64,000 nt of DNA from assembly GCA_963920765.1 (NCBI GenBank), contig OY987242.1:7404789-7468788 (forward strand), in the 5' to 3' direction. Origin of the DNA: Ulota crispa. Taxonomy: Eukaryota > Streptophyta > Bryopsida > Orthotrichales > Orthotrichaceae. The number at the start of each line of letters is the position of its first letter. The stretch's first letter is position 1. Position numbers and translations under genes: made by a program. Below the pieces are notes generated by a model. It searched no databases. It was given only the letters and a program-made list of their open reading frames with translations, and was not told the DNA's origin. Positions 38,192-50,725 of this stretch are shown here, piece after piece.

Positions 38192-39866
38192 ATATTGTTT
38201 ACGTCCAAATGAGGGCAAGTAGAAGAATCATGTAAAAAACAAGAAGCATATGTAGAATTTGGACCATTCTTAGTAAAGATACAACATGGGAAATCCATGC
38301 ATTCAAAATCTGGGCAAAACGAAATAATCCTTCAATTCATTTTTGGCACATTGCAAATAAGTATGGAAGAATGTAGTGTTACAAATAAGTGCAATAAATG
38401 ACATATATTGAGTTAGACTGCAAGTCCTCACACCTAAGCTACCACAACCATGGTTGTGGCACTCTTGCACAAAAAAAGAATTTGTGGAAACCCAACCCCT
38501 TCTCCTAGGACATTGGTAAGTTATGCTCAATGCACAGATGAACTTATATTTTGCTTATGTTTTTTGGGAACCCTCCTTTGTTATATTTGGATATTGCAAG
38601 TAGGTCACAAACAAGGTGTACTTACTCACTTTCATATAACAAGCCAATGCAAACAACAGGGGTAGTCACACCTTCTCCAAGAATTTTACTTCCATGAATA
38701 ATTAGTTGTGGAGTGGAAAGAGGAGCCAATGGGAGCCCTTCTTCATGAAGAAGGTGTAACTCCCCTTTTGTGAGCAATGGAGGAGGATGGAAAGTGAGTT
38801 TACCTAGAAAATGGTATTGCAATGAGAAAGCAAGTTGCATTCACACACTCGCCCAAGGTCTCCAACTACAAAGAGAGTGAAAGCAAGAAGAGCTAGATGA
38901 AAAAAAGGCACATGTTAAGTAAGAACTTCACATGTTAAAACTTTTTCATGCCCATTCTTCTCCTCCAAAAATAAAAAGTAAAGAAAAAACTTCTCAATCT
39001 TCAAAAAATGCAAGAGTATCACATCCCATTCTCTGAAGATTGAAAATGGGGTGAGGGTGTGCCTACTCCTAAGGCATTAGAGAATCAACTACGAGAATGC
39101 ATCACCCAATGATCACACATGCAGATCAGAAAATTTGAGAAAAACAGGACACCACGGGTAAAACTAGAACAGCTCATAAAAGCTGACATTCAAACTCATA
39201 CGGAACCTAACTCAAAGCAAGCCTGCCTTGCTACAGCACTATACACCGATTCCTTACAGAGGAATTCTCTACTTGCTATTACATGTAGGAAACTACACTA
39301 GCCCCGCCTTCCATTAGTTTGCGAGGCAAAAACTGCAACAAAGTCTCTGCTCCACCCTTTCTCAATCTGCAAGCCGCACAGCAAATAAACCATTAAACTA
39401 CAACAGAGGTTACGAAAATCAACTGGGACCTGAAAGATCTCGTGTCTTACATGGACTAATGCCCCTTCAGTACTGGCCAACCTTGAATAATGGCGTGAAG
39501 AGATTTACACACTGGTAAAAGTTTGGCCTTGAAGAATATGGCTCTATCATAGCAATTCCCTTAGAATGAGGAAGAGAAAATAAGGAGGGGATTTCAAAAG
39601 TATCTTACCTTGGAAGTGGGGTATGTGCGTTGAGGAGAGGAGAAGAGAAGAATGTATCAGAGTTGTAATAATCCTGAATGGGCATGAGCTCCTAAGAGCG
39701 CCCTTATCAGCTCCGTTACGAGGACACGGTTGTGCACCTCAAGAATTGGCTGTGATCGTACCCACCAGCATGGTAACACAAAAAAAATCTATAGAATTGA
39801 GCCCGAGTCACCGGGACCTCCTGAGACTACAGCATATGTATGTATGTATGTATAAAGGCTGCCACC
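38192..39866. other. Intergenic; 3' flank of the ROCO gene at its right side
   Basis: No second gene recognised. The 3' untranslated part of the ROCO transcript (- strand) should begin at 39866 and run left. A short TATG run sits at 39838-39852. No polyadenylation signal could be fixed. Confidence 0.4.
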
Positions 39867-42800
39867 CTACATGGGGAGCTGCTCCAGGTTGCCGCGATGA
39901 AGGCCATGTTTCAAGTGCTTGTCACAGACCCACGCTGTGTGCTTTGAAGGCAGGCCCTCGTCGTCCAGGTACACAACTTTGTGAAGCCCAAACAAGGAGG
40001 AGATGTTCTTGCTCTTCATGTAATGGATGAGCCAGTCCTCCGCGACCATCATCTCCTCGGGGGTGAAGGCAAGCCGCGCCGTGACGTCCGGGCATTCACA
40101 AGAATCTAAGGACGCGGCGTCGTTCTCCGTCGCCATGCCCATCAGCTTCATGCGCTCCGCTTCGGTGAGCATCGCGGCGAATCCACCCGCGGCGCGCTCG
40201 CTGATACGGAAGAGCGTGGAGATCAGCTTGAGCCCCCACAGCAAGTGGGGACGCACGCTGCGGACGGACCTCTCGTCACAGCGCATGATGCCGCCGACTT
40301 GGTTGTCAATCAAGTGGATGCCGTCGCGGTGCTCGCACATGAAATGGAGCTTGCGAGAGTACGACCCCGGGGTGAGCGTCGTCACGAGACGCTCGCTGTT
40401 GACGGAGTCTCCGCCCGTGCTGAGATACAAAAGGTGGGGCACCTTGCCATCTTGGAGCAGAAACGGAAAATCGATGATGTTGTCGATGTTGCGTGAGAGC
40501 TCCGGGAAGAGCGTCTTCTGCATCGAGAGCACCTCTCTGGCGATGTCTGTGATGCGCGAGTCCAACAGCTGACCCGTCATCTCCGCCGGGCGCGGCAGCA
40601 GGGATACCGTGCGGCCAATGCGACGCAACGGCGGCGGCGGCGGCGGCGTGAGCATTGGGCTCAGTGGGCTATACATGTCATAGGCGGCTCCTGATCTTTT
40701 GCGGTTCACCTCGAAGTCGATCTTCTCCAGCCCGTCGAGCCATCGGTTCAAAACGTCTTCCCAATTCTCCGGCCCCAGGAGATCCTCCGCGCGGTCGGTC
40801 TTCATCCCGTGGCTCTCTTCCATGCTCTTCTTCCAGATGTGCTCAAAGTCCAGTCGCGACGACGCCAACACCTTCTGTTTGAGCACCTCCACGCTGATGC
40901 ACTGATCCTTGGTTCGCTTCTTGCGCACCCACAGCTCCCGGACGCATTGCGGCCGCATGATCTCTTCAATGAGAACCACGCCCTGGCAACCCTCTGTCGG
41001 GGAGGCGCAAAACTCCCGCGTGCGCTTCAGCACATTGTCCTCCACTGTCGTCCATGTCTCCACCCTGTCCTTACAGGATCGCACCAGGATGTCCACCTGG
41101 CAATCCTCTGGCCCGTTGTACTCGATCAGAAACTCCAAACCGCTAAACACAAAGGAAATGAAATTCTTCTCGATCGTGTAGCGCGAGTCCATCACCGCCG
41201 CGAACCTCTTCTGCAAGAAAACCTGCACAAAAAAGACTCTGCCTGTTAACCCTAACAGCATAAGGAACTTGAAATCAGCTAACACCATTACATTATTGCT
41301 TTGAATATGCAAAATCAGACATTGCCAAGGGTTGATGTATTGAATGCTGTCGGAGCCCTAATTGCAGGAGAAAGAGGTAGAACAGCCGCGTTACCTGGAG
41401 TCTGGGGAAGAATCCGAGCGTGAGAGTTGTGAGCTCCGGATCCTCACACTTGAGCCTCCATCCGATGTGAAGAAGCTCATCGTCCTTGGCTTTATCGTAA
41501 CCCAAAGGCCAACTGAGCGGCCGTTTGCCCTGAGCTGCTTCTTCAGTGAGATGCGTCAAGGAAGCCGGAATATAGATCCCGGAGGCTTTGTCACCCGGCG
41601 CTTGCTCAAAGCAAAGGTTCAGCTCCACCATCAGGTGGACAAGATCCTCCGGAATGACACCGCGCACCTTTCTTCCCTTGAAGAGCGGGTTTTTGTTCTT
41701 GCAAAAGGACGCTTCAAGCACTCTCTTCAAGTGCTCCCGCTTGGTGAAGCCCTTCTTGTCGATGAGGGGCTGCCTGAGGACTAACAGCGAGCTGTCAAGG
41801 CTGAGGATGCGGCCCATGATCTCGTGACAGAACCAATTTGGATCGACCACCATGAAATCCAGTCCTTCGAAGAACAGAAGCTCCCCCGCGTCGTGCATGG
41901 CGCGCGCTACCGCTTTCTGGCGCTCATCAGCCACTTTGAGGTCCTGGCCTTGAAGACGTTTCAGTGCGGGGACTTTGGAGCAGAGTAGGCTGAAATCGGC
42001 CCATTTGATGAGCGGCTTGTCAGGGTGCTGATTCTTCCACTCGTTGAGATTCGTTTGCAACTGAGACACCACATCGAAGATCTTGGGCACGCGATCGAGA
42101 ATGCTCACGATACGCTTCTGGATCGCCTTCTGCACAGGCTCAATCGATTTCCGAGACCTCGCATCGGCCACGTGGAACTCCGTGATGTTAATCACGCGCT
42201 GAAACATCACTCGCAGCTTCTCCACGGGGGCCTTGCAGTACGCAATTAGGTCGATTTTGGGGAACTTGTCGGAGTGCGTGAAGATGACAGTCACGTTGGG
42301 TAACATGTGCAAGGATTGGCGCGTGTTCGACGCGATGAAGCTGAGCCAGTACCGAAGCTCCTGGTCGATGACGTCCACGTCTTTCAGCTCGAATTTGCTG
42401 CCGCCTTTGGGAACCGAGATATCGCAGAGAAGCACAAAGGTGCATGCGCTTCCTTGGGAACTCAAATTGGGTACCACCAGGTCGTGGAACGCGTGGAACT
42501 CCTCATGGCCTGCGAGGTCCCAAATGGAGATTTGCACGTTGTCTTCGACAATCACTTGCACTTCAATGCCAATAGTTTGCGATTCCTTCCTTGCAATCCT
42601 GGAGTTCCCAAAGGCTTCTTTCATTGAAGCTGAGGTTTTCAAACGTATTGAGCTCGATGTTCTCTTGATGTTGCTGTAAACCATCGTTTTCCTGAACGTC
42701 GATTTCCCTGCAAACGGAATGCCACAAAGGAACACGCGCGCTGAATTCGGCGTCACGGTCCCCATCCCCTTGAAGACCTCCATGAACTTCTCGGCGTTCC

Positions 42801-44217
42801 TCCGCAACTGCGCCTTGATGACCGCGTCGTGACCCTTGCGTGAGAGAGGCGTGCCTTCGATGCCCAATTCCTCCAGCCAGGGGTTCGTCACCAGAAGGTC
42901 GAGAATCGTCGCGAGCACTTTCTCCCCCGTGACACCTTCACATCCACGCAAATCCAGAAAGCGCAACGACTGATTGCTCTTCAGCGAGTGGAGTACCAGG
43001 AGCACGTCCTTAGGAGTCCAGAGACGAATACTGAACTGCAGGTCCAATCTGATGAGCGTCGTATTCGTGGTGAGCATGTTGGCCAGAATGGCGGCTCCTT
43101 GCCTGCTAATAAAGCTATGGCGGATGATAATCTCCTTGAATGTGGTGTTGGGCTGCAATTGCGTCTCGGGGTCCATCGTGATCGTCTTGATGATCTCCTT
43201 CAGCCCTTCGACATCCAGAGGGTTGTACGACAGATCCATCACTTCAAGGCCTCTGTTGGTCATGAGCGCGAGAGCCAGTGTTTGAACTCCGAGAGAGTCG
43301 ATCTCACAATTCTTCAATGCCACTTCTTTGAGATACGAGTTTCGGCAGAGCGCAGCGGCGATGTGCTCCGCGCCTCTGTTCCCAATCTGGCCGTCGCCGC
43401 GGGCGCCAACACACTTGAACCCTTTGATCTCAAGCTTTTGAAGCGTCTGGTTAGGCTCGTGTCCGGAAAATGGCTTCATCAGAACAGCCATAGCGTCCGA
43501 GTCGATGCGCGCGTACAGAGTGAGCCCCTGGAGGTAGCGATTGCGCCGCAGCGCAAGGGCGAGATTGTCCGCAACTTGTAGGCTGATGTCGATCAAACCC
43601 AGCTGAAGCTCCCGGACGCCCGTGTTCACTAGAAACATTTCCGCAATATGCTTCACGCACTCGGCGTTCAACGGCTGCTGGAATCGGTTGTCACTGTATA
43701 CGCTCAGCTTCTGCAACGTCCGATTCGACTGCAATGCGGTGCAAAGCTCAGCGACGATCACGTCTGATTGCACGTAATCGATCTCCAGGGTGACGGAGGA
43801 GACAGCGGGAGACGGCACAAGCGCGGCGATAACCTTAGTGCACACCTTGCGGTCCTCCTGCTCCGGCCCCGTGAACCGGTACAGCAGACGGCGCACGAAG
43901 CTATGGTCCGCTAGGGTGAGCGACACAGAGCAATTGTCGTGATCCGACTTGATGCGCGGGCAATAGTGGATGTACAGGTCCACAATTCGCTCGGGGGGGT
44001 TTTTCAGTGCCCGAATCAGGCCGTCAATGTCGACTTCAGTGTACTTCTGCGGCTTCGGCCCCGTCTCCTTATCGATCAGCGACATAGGGTTGTACATGGC
44101 CAGTGCATTCTGCGCCTTCGGAGGCAGCGTGAGCGTATTCGGCGCCGGCGCCGGGTGCTCCGGCGTTTCACTAGGCAAGACTCCCATCGTGGTATTCGCG
44201 GCGGGAGAATTACACAT
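39867..44217 (-). CDS. LRR-Roc-COR (ROCO) protein, TORNADO1-like
   Basis: Two exons, 44217-41395 and 41222-39867, joined by a GT-AG intron of 172 bases in phase 0 (donor after FFPRLQ, acceptor before VFLQKR), giving 1392 residues. Residues about 140-460 are ribonuclease-inhibitor-like leucine-rich repeats. A Roc GTPase follows: P-loop GIPFAGKST at 499-507, switch II DLAGHEE at 567-573, G4-like THSDK at 647-651. The COR domain runs from about 735 to 950 and includes VDPNWFCHEI (791-800). The C-terminal 440 residues contain a Pro run near the middle but no kinase or other domain I can name. Length and order match Arabidopsis TORNADO1/LOPPED1 (about 1380 residues), which acts in leaf patterning and auxin distribution. 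Orthology is inferred from architecture only. Start: first ATG of the open frame; a second Met follows at residue 11. The GTPase motifs look intact, so it should bind GTP. The gene is much more GC-rich than its surroundings. Confidence 0.9.
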
Positions 44218-45905
44218 TGCCCACCTCCGCTACCAAGCGCCCGTCCTTCCCCGCAACGACACCTCCAAGGACCCCGTCTCCTCTGCGAGATTCGGCGACA
44301 ATTCTCCTCCCCTTCAATCTTCCGTCTTGCAGCAGCATTGGGTGCCACCGAAACAGGATGTACTGCATCGAAGAGCGGACGGGTTCATAGATTCAAGATC
44401 TGATCCGGACACATCGGCAAAGGAACCATCTTCTCCCCATAAGTTTCATTACCGCTTCAAGAATCCACAATCGTTACCAAAGATTCCAAAGAACAGAGCC
44501 TGGAACTTACATCAGTTTCACAACCAACCAAAGAACCAACCATGACAACAACGCTGGGATGAGGATTCACTACAGTACCTGTGTTGCGTTACGACGCCAC
44601 GGGTCATAGAAGACGCTCCATCAGTGTCCCTCTCGACGCGGATCTCAAACGATCGACCTCTTCATCCAAGTCCATCCTCCACACAAGAGAATCCCGAGTC
44701 TAACCAGAAGCTCCAAGAGCTTTCAGAGTGCACTCCACAAGTACCGCTGCATCGGAACAATGAAGAAAACCCCTAGCTATGACGACGACGACAACAAGCA
44801 CGCACTCACACACCACCTTCCCTTCCGATTCCTCCCCGTAAACCTGCAACTCATCTGCAGAGAACCGGGAAAATCATTCCGACTATTCCCCGTAGACAAA
44901 CGTTCAGTGCGAATCCAACTACGGCGGTACACTACACGACCACCAACGAGCAGCACCAGCAAGTTTAAGAGAAACGAGCACGCTGGCTGAAGCAAACTAA
45001 TTGAGGTCTGCATCAAACGAATAATGCAAGTCGACGATATTCGGGGGATTCCACCAACAGTGGCCTCCTTCGAGGCTTGCTGCCCCACAATTCAGCCGTT
45101 GCACGCACACCGAGGATTCGCAACGTAGAGAGTTGCATCCATCAAGCGAGCCCTACCTACACTGAATGAAAGAGCTCCCTGATAAGCTGGTGGAGCCGGG
45201 TGCGGGTCCATCGCAGGCACGCCGCGCAACTGGCGCGTCGACGCTCCGGACCCGTTTCGCTTGACCAAATCGACGACGCAATGCGATCGCGGGTCCCGCA
45301 GACTGAGCACACCCGCCTCACCAGCTTAAACCTTTTTGCCATTTCTTTTTCTCTCTCTGTCTTTTTTTTTTCCCTTTCTCTTTCTGGTTTTCCTTCTATT
45401 CATTCATATGACGCACATGAGGCAGGTCCGCAGGTGCCGCTTCACATGCTGTCACCGTTGCGAATTTGCCGTCCGCCCTTCGTGGAACTGAGGTTTGGAT
45501 TTGGACCGTGAGATGTTGGGTTTGGACGGTCCCGGTGATTGGTTCGATCCTACCCCCAGCTGATGACGTGGACCTTCTTTATTACTCTTGGGGTGGGTCG
45601 GAAAATAGCGACAATGTTTTGTCACTTGGCACCTTACTCTCATTGGCCACGTGTCTTACCCGATCATTGTGGTGGTCATCCTTTATGATCCCCCACCAGC
45701 ATTGATACCAAAAGTAATTTCCAGTATCAGCACACAGTAGTTAAAATTACTGCTAAAATGTGCTAAATTTTCAGCATTTAACACTGACGGAATTGTAGCT
45801 TGGATAGCTTTTGGTAAAGTTAGTCACAATGTGTGTCTTCTGATCACTAAAAGAAGAAAAAAAAGCTGTTCTTTTTATGAATTTGTTGGATTTTGTGATA
45901 GTTTA
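44218..45905 (-). promoter_or_regulatory. GC-rich 5' flank of the ROCO gene
   Basis: The first 1.1 kb upstream of the start codon keeps the gene-like higher GC content and probably holds the 5' leader and promoter. A pyrimidine-rich + strand tract (45333-45400, a GA-rich tract on the coding strand) marks its outer part, and composition falls back to AT-rich after about 45710. Open frames here on both strands are compositional. No TATA box could be assigned. Confidence 0.4.
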
Positions 45906-46293
45906 GAGCATCCTCAATCCAGCTATGCTCTGAATCGGTACTCTCACAATGCAGAACTGCAAACCTTGTCCAGTGCATTCCGCAAATGGGATGTGATCTT
46001 GAAAGGAATTGCAAAACCTAACCCACACTCGGTAGTTTTAGCGTTCTTCAAGAGTCCTTCGAATTGCTTTGTATATTGTTGTTAGAGAAATGATGACTAC
46101 TTTGCAAGATATAAATAGAGATTCTGTCAGAAACACTTAATAAAAGTATGACATAAACAAAGTTTATAGTCTTGCTACATGTGTGCACGTTGGGTTGGAG
46201 TTAATGTCACGCCCTCATTGGTCGAGGCCACCCAACGAAGCTCCGTAATCGCCTTTAGCCAAGCCTGATGCAGGCTCCAGATTGAGGATGCCC
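45906..46293. mobile_element. PIF-2, 3-bp-TSD MITE
   Basis: Left end GAGCATCCTCAATCCAGC, inverted right end GGGCATCCTCAATCTGGAGC, flanked by TTA at 45903-45905 and 46294-46296. The right TTA also borders PIF-3. Ends and 3-bp duplication fit PIF/Harbinger (Tourist) MITEs. Confidence 0.75.
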
Positions 46294-46296
46294 TTA

Positions 46297-46657
46297 GAGC
46301 ATCTCCTGCAATACGTTAGAACAGTTCTTTGAGTTCAACTCGTAACGGCTTATGCAATTCAAGTCCCCAACAACACTTGACACGTTCATGTGTAGGTCGT
46401 GGGGCCATTAGATTGAGCCGCATACTTGTCAAATTTCAGCTTTCTCTAAGCCCCTTCATGGTCCTTGGCGAGCACTGTTCACGCACGACCCCACTCCATA
46501 GTCAAGTGTACTCGTGTGATTTGTTGTAACGCATGTGCAAGCTCTAAAGATTTCAAGGCTGCAGGAGAACTTCAAGCCTTGCCGTGAAGATTCGCATCAT
46601 TCTCCTTATGAAATCTCATTTATCCACATGTTGCAAAGCGTGCTACAGGAGATGCCC
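46297..46657. mobile_element. PIF-3, 3-bp-TSD MITE abutting PIF-2
   Basis: Left end GAGCATCTCCTGCAATACG, inverted right end GGGCATCTCCTGTAGCACGC, flanked by TTA at 46294-46296 (shared with PIF-2) and 46658-46660. Same terminus as PIF-1. Non-coding. Confidence 0.78.
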
Positions 46658-46674
46658 TTAGGAGTCATAGTGTT

Positions 46675-46751
46675 TTAACCCCTCATTGTTGGGATCTCAG
46701 AACACACGGAACACAAGCTGAATTATGGTCGCTTAGGTGATGAAGGGTTAA
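46675..46751. mobile_element. PBL-9, 77-bp TTAA-bounded element
   Basis: Starts TTAACCCCTCATTGTTG and ends inverted TTAACCCTTCATCACC, with TTAA at both borders. It is the smallest complete-looking member and could fold into a short hairpin. Confidence 0.6.
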
Positions 46752-47203
46752 CTATTGAGTGTTCCTAAAAGATGAAGAATAGGAGGATGGAGATTCTACT
46801 AGGAAAAATTGGACTGACTAAGGTAGGTAGCTCAAAAGCGGCGCTTTAAGGTCAAGCTGCATTTCATGGGCTTTTTAGACAATCATTTTTCTTTTTTAAT
46901 TTTTAGATAAAGAGAAATGGATGTCAGATGTAACATTTTTTTTCATATTTTTTGAAGCATCATTGAATTGCTTATGTATTTTAAAAGTTTTATGTAGTAT
47001 GTACCTATTTGTGATTCTAGGTCTCTCATAAATTGTTTCCCTGCAACTTATAAAGAAATGAGGTGAAAGCATGGAGTGTGATAGGCTCTTGCAATAAAAC
47101 ACACCTTTTCTTTTATGTCTAAGGAGGGTCCATTCAAGAACCACCTCATATCCATTCTCAAGCTACCTATGGAACTCCTTATTTGAGAGGGATGCAATTT
47201 AAG
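46752..47203. other. Intergenic, nothing recognised
   Basis: AT-rich, no gene or repeat seen. Confidence 0.5.
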
Positions 47204-47248
47204 CTACCCACCTTACTGCTACCCACCTTACTGCTACCCACCTTACTA
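47204..47248. repeat. Tandem repeat, 15-bp unit x3
   Basis: GCTACCCACCTTACT repeated three times without a mismatch (47204-47218, 47219-47233, 47234-47248). Confidence 0.95.
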
Positions 47249-49576
47249 AGAGCACCATCCACCAAGGACATTGGTGAGATTGTAACATTGTCTCTATTGG
47301 TAGAGGCCAATCATGTGAGGTGGTGGTACTTTTATTGTTCCAACAAAATCACATAAATGCAAACCCCAAGACAAGGCCCCATCAAAATGACCTTCCTACA
47401 TTGCAAACTTCCTTGATTTTCAATGCCCTTGGACTTCCCTTGTAATGTGTAATCACAATTTCTAGAGCAGCTCACATGCTCTCTACAATAGCTTGCAATT
47501 AACTTCTTGATATGCCTAAAATTGTTATTGAATTGGGCAAAATTAGCTTGTAATTGGGATTTCAAAAAAGTTGAATAGGGAAAGACGTAGGAGCCGATTT
47601 GCAAATCCATCCACCATTCTTGGGTCGATGATGCCTTAAGGATTCCTAAATTCATATTATGGGTGATGAGTAAAGTGCTCTAAGAGGTGTTCCACTTAAG
47701 CCGTTTCTCATTCATCCAAAGTAGTATGTGGTTATTTAACAATCGCCATAATTATTTAGGACCAGTCTCAAGAATTAAGGTGAACAACATGTTTGCATAA
47801 TTATACAAGCAAAAGGCATTGGACGTTACTAAGTGCAAATTATGTCAACAATAGTCGTATTGGACATTTTGAAGTTTCATCTAGCAATTTCCATTTTATT
47901 AACTCAAAACACGTGAATTTCCAAAGTTGACACTATGAAGATGAATATTTAAGATCATGAAGCAAAGAAAACCAATATTAAATGTGAAAATCTTTAGGAC
48001 CTAAGAAATTAAAAAGAGTGTTGAAATTTGCAAGTACTCTACAAATACAACAATGAGAACTTTCACTGCAAAAGGTAGAACTTATTGTTAACCTCTTAGT
48101 TTTTCAAAACATAAACCATTACTCTCTATAGCAAGCAGCCTTCTAGCAGCCTTCTTAAAATTATTAGACAACTCATTTCATTTGTTATAGTCATAGGAGG
48201 TTCCTCTCTATAATATAAGTGAATTTCAAAATTTTATACATTAACTGTCAATATGTTAGCCTCTAAAGGATCAAACAACATTTTTTGGCACTAGTGAAAA
48301 TTTGGGCATCCAATTGTTAATAAAAAAAATTCATATGCTCTTTTTCATTTTTGGATTAAACTTCTGTGCCAGGAGTTCTTTTAGGCTCATCAATTTTCAC
48401 ATTATCAAACAAAACAACAAGAAGTTATTGAAATATATGCAAAGATTATTTCTATATCAAACAAGGCAAGCAAGGCAAGCAAGGCAATTTACACTACACC
48501 AAAATTTTCTTCGTACGGCGTAGCAAGAAGGAGCAAGGCAATTTATATTGTACCAAAATAATTAAGTGCAAAAAAATGGACATAGTTTTCAAATTTGCAC
48601 ACAAGATTTCCAAGTGTGACAACACAATCTTGGCTTGTACAATTTGAATTTTCAATGTTTTATTAAGAATAATGTTTCTTATAAAGCAAGTCATTGCAAA
48701 AGATATCATGGACATGAGGATTTTGAGTGCAAATCATCATAAAATTTCTCAATGATTAAGCAAAAAAATTAGAAAATCTTCCACTGTTTGAAACCATTAC
48801 AAATTTTGTGTTGTTGTCTTTTTAGATTTTATTTATGAACTCTGAAAAGTTCTTATTTAGTCAAACATGGTATACAATCTTCTATAAGGGAAATATGGAA
48901 TTTCAAAAAGTTGGTTTTGTAAGCATTTTTTTGCAAACTTCCATCTACAATTTTATTTTTATTGAATGTTCTACATTTTTTAAGATTTGATTTTTTGTAA
49001 CAATAAGCTAACTTGCTTATCAATAAAATTTCCAACAAGCACAAGCTACTTGGACACTTTCTAGTGTGCCTAACTTTGTTCCAAGAACAGCTTCCTAAAA
49101 AAAATTCATATCCAAAAAAAGTACATGTCAAATCTTTCAGCTTCATGGACTCTCAAACCTAAAAGATCATGGTGCTAAATATTCCAAGTTGGCTAATGAT
49201 TTTATGTGAGTTCAAAATGGTAAATTTGCATTTTACAAAAAAAAAACGCTTTAATTTTTTTCCAGACTCAATTTCAACAAGTGACCTTCTTTGGATCAAA
49301 CCCACATAATGAACACACAAAAGCTTCTAATAAATAGTGTATAGAAAAAAATTCTAAAAAGAGAAAAAAAAAGCTTTTCTACCCGTGCATAGGTTTGACA
49401 ATATTGTTGTTTATATAGCAACTAAAAACCTTGTATTGAGCTATAACATAGAGCTTGGTTCCACGCTCAAAACTTGGTTCCACTCACGCATTTGGACACT
49501 AGTTTCATACCTAACGGACCTTTGGAACCAAGCACTCACCTTATATTTTGGTTCCCCACAGTGGTTTTTTGTACTA
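47249..49576. other. Intergenic, nothing firmly recognised
   Basis: AT-rich. A short CAAGGCAAG run lies at 48465-48490, followed by a weak direct duplication (GCAATTTA-ACTACACCAAAAT type) about 60 bases apart. No gene is supported; open frames up to 107 codons have no recognisable motif. Confidence 0.4.
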
Positions 49577-50209
49577 CACTGAATATTACGTTTAGGTTGT
49601 CCCACACTAATTTCTCAACAATTTACATTATATAATTATTTTCTGATGTTATAATCATCTTTATCAGTAATTACTACAGGTAAAAATAAAAATAAAGTCT
49701 TGGCAACACCAATGAAGCTGTGGAAAAACAAATCAAAGGCACCCACATTGTAAACCAAGTGAAAACTTAGAATCTAAAAGGGAAAATTTCATGGATGCCC
49801 CTGAAGTTTGCAATAATTTCATAGATACCCTTACTTTTTCAGAAATTTCACAGATACCCTTGGATCAAACTTTCAGGTTTTTTTTTGTTGTGCATGCCAC
49901 TTCCTTTCTTCCTTTGTGAGCATGCATAACAAAAAGAAGTAGTGTGTGCACAAAGGAAGAAGAGAAATAGCATGCACAACAACAATAAAAAAAAAAACAT
50001 TTCAAAATTTTGGTCTAAAGGTACTTGTGAAATTTCTGAAAAAGCAAAAATATCTATGAAATTATTGCAAATTTCGAGGGTATTCATGAAATTTTCCTAA
50101 TCTAAAATTACATGCATTTCTAAGTGGCCTAATGCCTAATGCTGAATCGTGAGATAACTTTTCAGGATAAGGCAACCTAACAACCTAAATGCAATATTCC
50201 AATGTAGTG
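49577..50209. mobile_element. AA-2, inverted-repeat element carrying L3
   Basis: Left end CACTGAATATTACGTTTAGG, inverted right end CACTACATTGGAATATTGCA continuing TTTAGGTTG. L3 (49780-50098) is inserted near its middle, at a site that is uninterrupted in AA-1. The CACTA/CACTG start hints at the CACTA superfamily, but no matching 3-bp duplication was found. Confidence 0.65.
49780..50098. mobile_element. L3, Mutator-like foldback MITE with perfect 9-bp duplication
   Basis: Flanked by AATCTAAAA at 49771-49779 and 50099-50107. Left end GGGAAAATTTCATGGATGCC, inverted right end AGGAAAATTTCATGAATACC. The arms pair over most of the 319 bp. The 9-bp duplication identifies the family as Mutator-like. 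Confidence 0.88.
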
Positions 50210-50725
50210 TACAAAATGGAACCAGTGAATTGGGATGAATTGCAAAATTTCAAACGAAGGTTGCAAGGAGGAGCCCACGTGGCGAGAGAGTCCTCAGTCA
50301 CTCGAGGTCCCATTTCAAATCCTGTTGCAGATTCACCCGCAGTAAAAGAAGGTTCCCTGTAAAATCCCGTTCCCGGAGGTGAGAGGCTGTCTTCGTGCCC
50401 CCTCCAAGATTGGAGTGTCAGCTGAGGTGTACTCCTGCAGTCAACTTTGGATGCATTGAAGAGGGGGTAACTGGGTAAGGCGTGCGGACAACTTTGACTG
50501 CTTGACCTTACCCTCTTGCAGACTTGCAGTGTTGCACATATTTTGCACTACGGCACTCCCTCCAGAAGGATCTGTAATATTCCCCGGTGCATCTCCGTAG
50601 AGAGGCTTTTCCTTTTCTTTACTTTTTCCCCAAATTGCTGTGTGGTAAGTTAGAAGCTTCTCTTACTTTCAGTATAAGTTACTGCAGACAGATTCTCCCT
50701 CAAGGATAGGCCACATTTAAAAAAT
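50210..50725. other. Intergenic, nothing recognised
   Basis: Somewhat more GC-rich than average at 50270-50480 but with no convincing open frame or repeat. Confidence 0.45.

Noticed and set aside
38437..38456. Short palindrome CCACAACCATGGTTGTGG
   Set aside because: A single 18-base palindrome in 64 kb of DNA is weak evidence; no repeat or gene context.
40027..44545. Many long + strand frames opposite the ROCO gene
   Set aside because: Antisense shadows of a GC-rich coding sequence; domain motifs are all on the - strand.
45530..45560. GGTTCGATCC, resembling a tRNA T-loop
   Set aside because: The flanking bases cannot form the five-pair T stem, and no acceptor, D or anticodon arms are found.
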